Source: Nitrospirota bacterium (lineage in GTDB: Bacteria > Nitrospirota > Thermodesulfovibrionia > Thermodesulfovibrionales > Magnetobacteriaceae). Taken from it: DNA of 8,526 nt. This document shows, one piece after another, positions 1 to 5,338 of this stretch. Made by a program: the position numbers and the translations under genes. Below the pieces are notes generated by a model. The model was not told the DNA's origin and ran no database searches. It saw nothing but the letters and a program-made list of their open reading frames with translations. Positions within the stretch are counted from its first letter, which is position 1, and each line of letters begins with the position of its first letter. The stretch lies in assembly GCA_015232165.1 (NCBI GenBank), contig JADGAE010000067.1, positions 1 through 8,526 on the forward strand, written 5' to 3'.

Positions 1-25
1 GGCGGAGCCGCCCCTTTCTTTCTTG
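1..25 (+). repeat. End of a GC-rich hairpin repeat, truncated by window start
   Basis: The first 14 bases are identical to 3096-3109, and both copies are followed by a T/C-rich tract. The arms GGCG and CGCC can form a short hairpin, and the following pyrimidine run makes the plus strand look like a factor-independent terminator. It may end a gene lying before the window, or be the tail of a larger dispersed repeat whose fuller copy is at 3001-3120. Only the tail is visible, so its extent is unknown. Confidence 0.5.
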
Positions 26-93
26 TATGCAAGCAATTTTGATACCCGAAAAAATTCGAATCCGATCAGTATAACCATAATTGCGGGAGGTCT

Positions 94-1026
94 GTGGAGT
101 TAGACAACGGACAGATAAATCACCTCATACGGTCGTTACTGGTCTACTTACAGGGTAAGGAAAAGGCTTTGCGGTTGTCGCTGATAGCCTTTTTCTCTCG
201 CGGGCATCTGTTGATAGAGGACCTGCCGGGCCTGGGGAAGACCACGATGGCAATTGGTATTGCCAAGTCTCTGGGATTGGGCTTTGGGCGCGTGCAGTGC
301 ACCAGCGATCTCCTGCCTTCGGATATAACGGGCCTGTCCATCTACAATAAGAGCAAGGGCGAGTTTGAGTTTCACCACGGGCCGATCTTTAACAACATCG
401 TACTGGTTGACGAGATCAACCGAGCCACGCCCAAGACGCAGAGTGCGTTGTTGGAGGCCATGGGGGAGAAGCAGGTCACGATAGAGGAAAAGACGTATCA
501 GCTCTCACGGCCATTCTTTGTCCTTGCCACGCAGAATCCCCTGGAGCAGTATGGCACCTTTCCGTTGCCAGAGTCCCAGATGGACAGGTTTATGCTTAAG
601 ATAAGCATAGGTTATCCCGACAGGGAGTCGGAGATGGACATCCTGCGCGGGGGTAGCAAACGCCAGGAACTCTACAGCCTCAATCCGATTATAGACAAGG
701 CACATACGCTACAGCTACAGCAAGACATCCGCGACAACGTCCACGTTTCGGACAAGATACTGTCCTACATCATAGACATAGTGGAGGCCTCACGAAACCA
801 CAAGTACCTGTCCTCCGGCATCTCCACACGCGGGGCGTTGGCCATAACGGCCACGGCCAGGGCCTCAGCCTTTATCAGTGGTCGCGACTTTGTCATCCCC
901 GAGGACGTAAAGGACCTTTCACAGTACACGATTGTGCACAGGGTCCTGTTTAAAGAGGAGTTTGACTCCCAGACCAGAAAGGAGATCATTAAATCCCTAA
1001 TCGAGCGGATCCCTACACCGGCGTAA
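94..1026 (+). CDS. MoxR-family AAA+ ATPase
   Basis: This is a 310-residue AAA+ ATPase of the MoxR class, cytosolic chaperone-like ATPases that usually act with von Willebrand factor A proteins to mature or activate a client complex. Visible motifs are Walker A (PGLGKTT, residues 45-51), Walker B (IVLVDEINR, 102-110), sensor 1 (LATQNP, 144-149), the arginine-finger segment (LPESQMDRF, 158-166) and sensor 2 (GISTRGALA, 242-250). Length is normal for the family. The start is GTG at 94, behind GGGAGG at 85-90 with a short 3-nt spacer; no better in-frame start precedes the Walker A motif. The usual DUF58/VWA partner does not follow: the next genes are a convergent restriction-modification pair, so any partner must lie upstream or elsewhere. 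A magnetosome role is possible from context only. Confidence 0.93.
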   Translation: MELDNGQINHLIRSLLVYLQGKEKALRLSLIAFFSRGHLLIEDLPGLGKTTMAIGIAKSLGLGFGRVQCTSDLLPSDITGLSIYNKSKGEFEFHHGPIFNNIVLVDEINRATPKTQSALLEAMGEKQVTIEEKTYQLSRPFFVLATQNPLEQYGTFPLPESQMDRFMLKISIGYPDRESEMDILRGGSKRQELYSLNPIIDKAHTLQLQQDIRDNVHVSDKILSYIIDIVEASRNHKYLSSGISTRGALAITATARASAFISGRDFVIPEDVKDLSQYTIVHRVLFKEEFDSQTRKEIIKSLIERIPTPA

Positions 1027-1047
1027 TTCGCATTAACCGACCTGGAA

Positions 1048-1929
1048 CTATAAAATTGAAGACCATATTATATCGTTACAAATTAGAAGTTCAAAAAGCT
1101 TTCTGTGATGTGTTCCTGTCATTGGAACTCTTACAAACTGGAGGTTATGTTGTTGACAATAATCCAGTATTTCTGGTGAGTCATCATAAGTCATCATGAA
1201 GTTTCCTCGAACACCAGACATCAAGGAAAACAGTTTTTCATGGTCAATCTTATGATACCTGTATAATCTCGTTCCTGCTTTTTTCTTTGATGCTGTATAA
1301 GGTGGATCAATAAAAAATATTGCATTTGGGTTATTCAAATGTTCGGTTATTATTTCAAATCCATCACCATTAATAAACTCAAGATAACTTTTAATCAACG
1401 ATATAGCCTTTATCCTTTTTGTTATTGTTTCAGGGTACCATCTTGAATGTATCCCTTTGCTATTCTCACCATTCTTTAGCATGCCGGAACCAGCGGCGAG
1501 TATTCCGCCATGATAAATCCTGTTTTTTAGAATTGTTTGAAAGGCTTTTTCTTCAGTTGTCTGTGGTTTTGCGTCTATAATCTGTTTTGCATTTTCATAA
1601 CTAAGATTGAAGTTTAGAATCCTGTCTATAAGATACTGCCAATTTCCATAAACAATCGTTTGCCATACGGCTGCTATATCCTCATCTTTCTCAACCATAA
1701 GGCATCTTGACGCTAGTCTATTATGGGCAACAGTAAGACTTGTTATACCACCACCGGCAAAGGGTTCAATAAAGACAGCATCAAATTGTTGCAGATGTAA
1801 AAGCCATTTTTTTACCCATGGCACAAGCCATGTCTTTCCACCTGGATACCTAAAAGGGCTTAACTGTTTGACTTGAGCAACATTAATAACCCTATCGGGA
1901 TGGGGTGAAGGTATTAAATCAAATAGCAT
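1048..1929 (-). CDS. D12-class (Dam-like) DNA N6-adenine methyltransferase of a type II restriction-modification system
   Basis: This 293-residue enzyme transfers a methyl group from S-adenosylmethionine to N6 of adenine in a specific DNA site, protecting host DNA from the partner nuclease. Order of motifs: FRYPGGK (motif X, residues about 27-33), FIEPFAGGG (motif I, cofactor binding, about 53-61), then the catalytic FIDPPY (motif IV, about 206-211). This motif X-I-IV order and the DPPY signature are those of the Dam/M.DpnIIA alpha group. The ATG start at 1929 lies 2 nt after the stop of the endonuclease gene, so the two are very probably co-transcribed and translationally coupled. The gene is visibly richer in A/T than the MoxR and mamK genes around it, which suggests acquisition by transfer. 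It ends 22 nt from the convergent MoxR stop, with no clear terminator between. Confidence 0.93.
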   Translation of the reverse strand: MLFDLIPSPHPDRVINVAQVKQLSPFRYPGGKTWLVPWVKKWLLHLQQFDAVFIEPFAGGGITSLTVAHNRLASRCLMVEKDEDIAAVWQTIVYGNWQYLIDRILNFNLSYENAKQIIDAKPQTTEEKAFQTILKNRIYHGGILAAGSGMLKNGENSKGIHSRWYPETITKRIKAISLIKSYLEFINGDGFEIITEHLNNPNAIFFIDPPYTASKKKAGTRLYRYHKIDHEKLFSLMSGVRGNFMMTYDDSPEILDYCQQHNLQFVRVPMTGTHHRKLFELLICNDIIWSSIL

Positions 1930-1931
1930 AG

Positions 1932-2846
1932 TTAATCTTCAAAAAGTTCTTCAATTAATGAGGCATCAGATGCCTTTTGGCTATTTATCTTTTCGTTAAG
2001 TTTCTTTTGTAATGTTTTCATAAAGTCGTCAATATTTCCAGGGGCTGCATTTGCAATCTTGTCAAGTGCCTGTCTAAACTTTGTATATACAGTCTTTTTT
2101 TTAGTCAAATGAAAACAATTACTTTCTGTGTCTTCTTTCAGCGTATATATGCACCATGCAACATCGGCGTGTTCTTTATCAACTTCGGGAAGTTCAGGCA
2201 GAGTTTCAAAAAAAGCATCATGAAGTACAACTGCTGTTTTTTTATTCCATGTATTAAGTATACCACCTTTATAGATCAACTGAGGTACAAGTCTTTTTCT
2301 TGAAGAGGAAAGATAATCTGCCCCTGGATAGTCTTTAGCATGAGTCCAATCGAAGGTTGTTATCGTTTTGTATTCCTGCATATATTTGACAAATGGCTTT
2401 ATCACATTTCCAGAAATATAGACACCTTGAATTTCAAGGGCACCAAAGTCGGTTACCTTTCCTGTTTTTTTGTCGTATGAAACCAGAACAAGATCAATGT
2501 TGCCTGCAGATTTTCCATGCTTATCGTTTAACTTCACTTCTGCCAGGAATGTCCATGAAGATTCTGGAGTAAAAAAGAAATTAGCAGCATCGCTTACAAT
2601 CAGATTTTTTTCGGTAAACCTAACAGGACAGGTTATAGCAAGGCCATCATCGTCAAAAATGGAACAAACACCAAGGGGATCATTTACCTTGTCTTTAGTG
2701 CATGAAGGAACCCTATTATGAAAAGGACATAACGTACCACTTCTATGTCGTTGAGCCTCATCGGATTGATTTGTTATAGGAAAGCCAAACACTTCAGCAA
2801 GTGGATGCCGTTTCAAGGCAGCTTTTTTATCCTGTCTCTTTTTCAA
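1932..2846 (-). CDS. NotI-family type II restriction endonuclease with iron-cysteine site
   Basis: This 304-residue protein resembles the NotI endonuclease family. The N-terminal part matches the NotI pattern: an AEVFGF segment (residues 17-22), then four cysteines in the contexts TLCPF (C40), SCTKD (C49), GVCSI (C61) and ITCPV (C73). NotI binds a structural iron through four such cysteines. The PD-(D/E)xK-like centre appears as D118 in GNIDLVL and E138-I-Q140 in ALEIQG, the same unusual E-x-Q form as NotI. Start is TTG at 2846; an in-frame stop lies about five codons upstream and no in-frame ATG precedes residue 156, so TTG is the best choice, although the ribosome site is weak. The partner methyltransferase follows after 2 nt. 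The site cut cannot be read from the sequence. Family assignment rests on motif recall. Confidence 0.85.
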   Translation of the reverse strand: MKKRQDKKAALKRHPLAEVFGFPITNQSDEAQRHRSGTLCPFHNRVPSCTKDKVNDPLGVCSIFDDDGLAITCPVRFTEKNLIVSDAANFFFTPESSWTFLAEVKLNDKHGKSAGNIDLVLVSYDKKTGKVTDFGALEIQGVYISGNVIKPFVKYMQEYKTITTFDWTHAKDYPGADYLSSSRKRLVPQLIYKGGILNTWNKKTAVVLHDAFFETLPELPEVDKEHADVAWCIYTLKEDTESNCFHLTKKKTVYTKFRQALDKIANAAPGNIDDFMKTLQKKLNEKINSQKASDASLIEELFED

Positions 2847-2850
2847 TATT

Positions 2851-2860
2851 AAGATATCTT
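2851..2860. repeat. 10-bp perfect palindrome in the endonuclease leader
   Basis: AAGATATCTT at 2851-2860 is a perfect palindrome 4 bp before the TTG start of the endonuclease. It could be a regulator half-site pair or occlude the weak ribosome site in RNA; it may also be chance in A/T-rich DNA. Confidence 0.3.
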
Positions 2861-2884
2861 ATTTTGTACTGAACTATACATAGC

Positions 2885-2935
2885 TTGACAGTACTATAAG
2901 ATGTTATAATAAACAATCATTGAGTATACTGTCAA
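2885..2935. promoter_or_regulatory. 9-bp inverted repeat flanking the RM promoter (operator-like)
   Basis: TTGACAGTA at 2885-2893 and its exact reverse complement TACTGTCAA at 2927-2935 are 33 nt apart, with centres 42 bp (about four helical turns) apart. One arm covers the minus-strand -35 box and the other lies at the expected start of the transcript. This arrangement suits a regulator holding the cassette's expression in check. No controller-protein gene is seen, so self-control by the methyltransferase or another factor is possible. The function is inferred. Confidence 0.45.
2906..2935 (-). promoter_or_regulatory. Promoter of the restriction-modification operon
   Basis: On the minus strand a perfect TTGACA (complement of 2930-2935) is followed after 18 nt by TATTAT (complement of 2906-2911). 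This is a good sigma-70 type promoter, about 60 nt upstream of the TTG start of the endonuclease. The -35 hexamer is part of a 9-bp inverted-repeat arm listed separately. Confidence 0.6.
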
Positions 2936-3000
2936 TAGAGGATATCCCTTGTTTTTACTTAAATGTGACAATGTCAAGGTAAACATAACACTGTGGATAA

Positions 3001-3120
3001 ATGGGGTCAAGGGGTCAGCGACCCCCGGCTCAGTGGGGGGCCGACCCCCTTGCGGGGGAGGTCTGAGGAGGGGGTGCGGCAACACCCGCCGTGCGGGCGG
3101 AGCCGCCCCCTTCTTTTTTC
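3001..3120. repeat. GC-rich multi-hairpin intergenic block with terminator-like end
   Basis: The block contrasts sharply with the A/T-rich DNA to its left. It contains consecutive small inverted repeats: GGGGTC/GACCCC with a 3-nt loop near its start, GGGTG/CACCC around 3071-3087, CCCGC/GCGGG around 3086-3096, and GGGCG/CGCCC at 3095-3108, followed by a T-rich tract (3111-3119). The last hairpin plus T tract reads as a factor-independent terminator on the plus strand, although no plus gene ends just before it. Its final 14 bases recur at the window start. It is most simply a dispersed REP-like repeat that may also end transcription. Short open frames across it look spurious. Confidence 0.6.
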
Positions 3121-3140
3121 CCTTTTCTATTTTCTCTTTC

Positions 3141-4406
3141 TTATCCCTCCACGGTCATGGCCATCTTCAGGGCGCCTTTTGCGGTGGTATTGAGGGGGTC
3201 TTTGGCTATCCTTACCTCGGAGATATCTATGGGCATGTTGATCCTCCTGAGGCTTTCGTCGAATCTATCCTTGAATCCCTTGGGCATGGCAGTGCCGCCA
3301 CTTAGGACTATGGGGATGGGGGCTGATATCTTGGGGATGTTCTCGGAGGAAGAGATCACGTGCTTGAGGTTTTCAACCAGCGTGTTGATGAGGTCCATGT
3401 AGTAGACGTGCAGCAGCGTTTCCATCCTGTTCCTGGGAAGTACCGAGAGGTCAAGGGCCTCCTCCTTGGTCACCTTTACCTTGGTTGCCGGTTCGTCTAT
3501 CTCGCGGCTGACCATCGCATCTACGTAGTCGCCACCCTTCTGTATGCTGAATGTGATTACCGGCACGGACAGGTATGACAGACACACATTGCACATGCCC
3601 CCGCCCATGCTTATCCCAATACCCGTAAAATTATCATCCCCCAGCTCCTCCATGACAATGGCCAGCGCCTCGTTGATGGAGATAGGCGTATAACCAAGAC
3701 CGCCAAGGTACATCTTGATGATCGACTCATAGCCGGCCACAAACGCCGGGTTGTCCACGGGAACCCCGGGGATGCTGAAACATATATATTCACCAAAGTT
3801 CTTTGGTCTCTTGACTATCGTGGCTATTATCGCCTGGATGATCGTTATGCCGTCATCTTCCCTTGAGCTTAGGAGACCCTTCTCCATCGGCCTGCGGGTG
3901 TTTTCGTTAAACATGTTCGCAAAGCTCTCCGCCGAGTATCCAATGACATAGTAGAGCTTGTTCTTTTCAACAAACAGCACATTGTTCTGTGTCAATATCT
4001 TTTTGGTAAACTTCGATTGTATGACAGGGAAAAACGCGTTTAACTGCTTGGCAATGTAGAGGTCGGTCCCCCTGTTCTGCGCCATGACGATGTTACTGGT
4101 GCCAAGGTCAAGCCCCACCGGCCCCCTGGGACTCTCCGCATCGGTTGAAGCCGGCCTTGAGGTCTCGTGCACTGGTACTCTTTCGGACGTTGCCGGCCTT
4201 TCGGGAGTTACCGGCCTTTCGGGCGTTGCTTCCCTTTGTTGAGGCGGGGCCATTGGCGGCTCCTCTGCGGACACATAGGCAGGTGCCTGTGCCGTCACGG
4301 GTCTTTCCTCCCGGACAGGTGCTGCCTGCTTGCCTGCCTCCATCTCCTTTATACGATCTCTCAACATCTTAAGTTCATCCTGAAACTTGCTGAACTCATC
4401 CGCCAT
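3141..4406 (-). CDS. Actin-like protein, Mad28-like, with N-terminal coiled-coil/Pro-rich extension
   Basis: This 421-residue protein has an actin/MreB/ParM-fold core and a long N-terminal extension. Residues 1-25 are a charged probable coiled coil, and residues 26-95 are rich in Pro, Glu and Arg with a TPERP-type repeat (61-76). The core has phosphate-1 loop GLDLGTSN (98-105), a connecting segment INEALAIV (244-251), phosphate-2 region GIGISMGGG (262-270), a KGGDYVD motif (290-296) shared with MamK, and adenosine loop VLSGGTAMP (367-375). The phosphate-2 Asp that MamK has is replaced by Ser266, so ATP hydrolysis may be altered. AGGAGG sits 5 nt before the ATG. The gene is transcribed divergently from the mamK operon. 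The Mad28 label comes from a second actin beside MamK in deep-branching magnetotactic bacteria; it is likely, not proven. It may form filaments or partner MamK. Confidence 0.85.
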   Translation of the reverse strand: MADEFSKFQDELKMLRDRIKEMEAGKQAAPVREERPVTAQAPAYVSAEEPPMAPPQQREATPERPVTPERPATSERVPVHETSRPASTDAESPRGPVGLDLGTSNIVMAQNRGTDLYIAKQLNAFFPVIQSKFTKKILTQNNVLFVEKNKLYYVIGYSAESFANMFNENTRRPMEKGLLSSREDDGITIIQAIIATIVKRPKNFGEYICFSIPGVPVDNPAFVAGYESIIKMYLGGLGYTPISINEALAIVMEELGDDNFTGIGISMGGGMCNVCLSYLSVPVITFSIQKGGDYVDAMVSREIDEPATKVKVTKEEALDLSVLPRNRMETLLHVYYMDLINTLVENLKHVISSSENIPKISAPIPIVLSGGTAMPKGFKDRFDESLRRINMPIDISEVRIAKDPLNTTAKGALKMAMTVEG

Positions 4407-4439
4407 AGTAGCCTCCTAAATTTTCTTAATTCTCCGTGT

Positions 4440-4455
4440 CATGGCTCATGCCATG
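4440..4455. promoter_or_regulatory. Leader hairpin before the Mad28-like gene
   Basis: CATGGC (4440-4445) and GCCATG (4450-4455) form a perfect 6-bp stem with a 4-nt loop. On the minus strand it lies in the leader of the actin gene, about 22 nt upstream of its AGGAGG. It could influence ribosome access or mRNA stability; the function is inferred. Confidence 0.4.
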
Positions 4456-4460
4456 CAAAA

Positions 4461-4515
4461 AGCATTACTAAAGCATTACTAAAGCATTACTAAAGCATTA
4501 CTAAAGCATTACTAA
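4461..4515. repeat. Five perfect 11-bp tandem repeats
   Basis: The unit AGCATTACTAA occurs five times without a gap or mismatch (starts at 4461, 4472, 4483, 4494 and 4505). The 11-bp period is close to one helical turn, so every copy faces nearly the same side of the DNA, as in iterons or multi-site operators. It lies just downstream of the predicted minus-strand promoter, hence in the leader of the Mad28-like gene. It could also be a recent slippage array. Confidence 0.9.
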
Positions 4516-4523
4516 CAGGCTCT

Positions 4524-4553
4524 ATTATAAATTAAAGCTCGAGGTTTTTGCAA
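4524..4553 (-). promoter_or_regulatory. Predicted promoter of the Mad28-like gene
   Basis: On the minus strand TTGCAA (complement of 4548-4553) and a perfect TATAAT (complement of 4524-4529) are 18 nt apart. Transcription would start near 4517, giving a leader of about 110 nt that contains the 11-bp repeats and the hairpin at 4440-4455. Confidence 0.6.
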
Positions 4554-4580
4554 GATATTTTTTTACGCAAAAAAATATCT
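4553..4580. promoter_or_regulatory. 12-bp perfect A/T-rich palindrome between divergent promoters
   Basis: AGATATTTTTTT (4553-4564) and its exact reverse complement (4569-4580) flank the 4-nt loop ACGC. The element ends 1 bp before the plus-strand -35 box and touches the minus-strand -35 box. It could act as a cruciform, as an UP-element-like A tract for both promoters, or as a regulator site. Its position between the two actin transcription units is the main reason to take it seriously. Confidence 0.6.
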
Positions 4581-4581
4581 A

Positions 4582-4611
4582 TTGACATTGAAATTACTCT
4601 ATGTTTATAAT
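4582..4611 (+). promoter_or_regulatory. Consensus sigma-70 promoter of the mamK operon
   Basis: TTGACA at 4582-4587 and TATAAT at 4606-4611 are both perfect consensus hexamers, separated by 18 nt. Transcription would start near 4618, giving a leader of about 100 nt before the ATG at 4721. An inverted repeat CTATGT (4599-4604) / ACATAG (4616-4621) spans the -10 box, and a 14-bp direct repeat lies just downstream. Confidence 0.75.
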
Positions 4612-4613
4612 TC

Positions 4614-4648
4614 CTACATAGACTGCAATATGTTCTATATAGATTGTA
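4614..4648 (+). promoter_or_regulatory. 14-bp direct repeat downstream of the mamK-operon -10 box (operator-like)
   Basis: CTACATAGACTGCA (4614-4627) and CTATATAGATTGTA (4635-4648) match at 11 of 14 positions, with only C/T differences, and start exactly 21 bp (two helical turns) apart. The location at the transcript start fits repressor sites. The regulator is unknown. Confidence 0.4.
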
Positions 4649-4720
4649 GTATTGTGTAAGAACGAAGGTAAATATTATGTACCGAAACGTAGCGATAGAT
4701 AATTTTTGGAGGTATAGGAA

Positions 4721-5254
4721 ATGACCCCTAAGGATATTATGTCATCCGGGATTAACGTATTGAACGAGACGTGGCTTTATTCGGTGGCGTCGGTTGAGTA
4801 CAGCGGCCTGGTGTCGTACAGTTATTTGAAGCGCGGCGTGGACTTGGCAGGCCCCTCGTGGGATTATGTTGCCGACGGGTCGGTTAAGTACGTTGCCGAG
4901 CCGGTTGTCAAGTCGTTTAAGTACGTTGCCGACCCTGTTGTCCGGTCGTGGGATTACGTTGCCACTCCGATTGCCCAGTCGGTTAAGTATGTTATTGCGC
5001 CCGTGAATTATGTCGATCAGTGGTTTAAGAAAATCGGGCCGCTCTTTAAGTGCAAAAACGCAGAGCTGGATGAGAGATTGAAGGCCATTGAGCAGAGGAT
5101 GCAAAGGATTGAGGAGCGCCTTGCCAATATAGAAAGACACGGCGTTGTGGTGGCAGACGACATTACGGTTATCAAGAAAGAGGTTGACGAATATAAAAAG
5201 GCACTCCTGAGAGGAGTCCTTCAGGATAATATTATGTTGAGGGAAGAGGCATAA
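4721..5254 (+). CDS. Uncharacterised 11-residue-repeat and coiled-coil protein, first gene of mamK operon
   Basis: I do not recognise a named family for this 177-residue protein. Residues 45-98 hold a repeat with the core YVA.PV: tyrosines at 49, 57, 68, 79 and 90 give one 8-residue then three 11-residue periods, with prolines at 61, 72, 83 and 94. Residues 112-165 are highly charged with Leu/Ile spacing typical of a coiled coil (for example LDERLKAIEQRMQRIEERL). No signal peptide or membrane helix is evident. GGAGG at 4708-4712, 8 nt before the ATG, firmly sets the start. It leads the operon that carries mamK 84 nt downstream, so a role as filament partner or magnetosome adaptor is plausible but unproven. 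Aromatic and basic repeat residues could also contact membrane lipids. Confidence 0.85.
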   Translation: MTPKDIMSSGINVLNETWLYSVASVEYSGLVSYSYLKRGVDLAGPSWDYVADGSVKYVAEPVVKSFKYVADPVVRSWDYVATPIAQSVKYVIAPVNYVDQWFKKIGPLFKCKNAELDERLKAIEQRMQRIEERLANIERHGVVVADDITVIKKEVDEYKKALLRGVLQDNIMLREEA

Positions 5255-5278
5255 TTTTGTTATGCTATCAGAGGCATA

Positions 5279-5303
5279 AACTTGCCATACTATCAAGCAA
5301 GTT
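5279..5303 (+). promoter_or_regulatory. 7-bp stem-loop before mamK
   Basis: AACTTGC (5279-5285) and GCAAGTT (5297-5303) form a perfect 7-bp stem with an 11-nt loop in the 84-nt gap before mamK. There is no T tract, so it is not a convincing terminator. It might protect or tune the mamK transcript. Confidence 0.3.
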
Positions 5304-5338
5304 GTGTCAATCTTATAGCTAACGGAGAATAAAGGATA

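Noticed and set aside
1..93. Promoter for the MoxR gene
   Set aside because: A TATAAC at 70-75 is present but has no acceptable -35 box at 16-18 nt, so no promoter is claimed.
3095..3120. Terminator of the Mad28-like gene
   Set aside because: The hairpin plus T tract is oriented for plus-strand transcripts. On the minus strand the hairpin is preceded, not followed, by the tract, so it does not terminate the actin transcript in the usual way.
2949..3402. Plus-strand open frames of 66 to 118 codons over the GC-rich block and the 3' end of the actin gene
   Set aside because: They cross the hairpin repeat or shadow the well-supported minus-strand actin gene, and have low-complexity Gly/Arg/Phe-rich products with no recognisable domain.
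4461..4515. The 11-bp tandem repeats as a CRISPR array or plasmid origin iterons
   Set aside because: There are no spacers, the unit is too short for CRISPR, and no cas or replication-initiator gene is nearby.
4742..5296. A 184-codon minus-strand open frame opposite the 11-residue-repeat gene
   Set aside because: It is a mirror of the repeat-containing plus-strand gene, lacks a ribosome site, and the plus gene has a perfect GGAGG and a consensus promoter.
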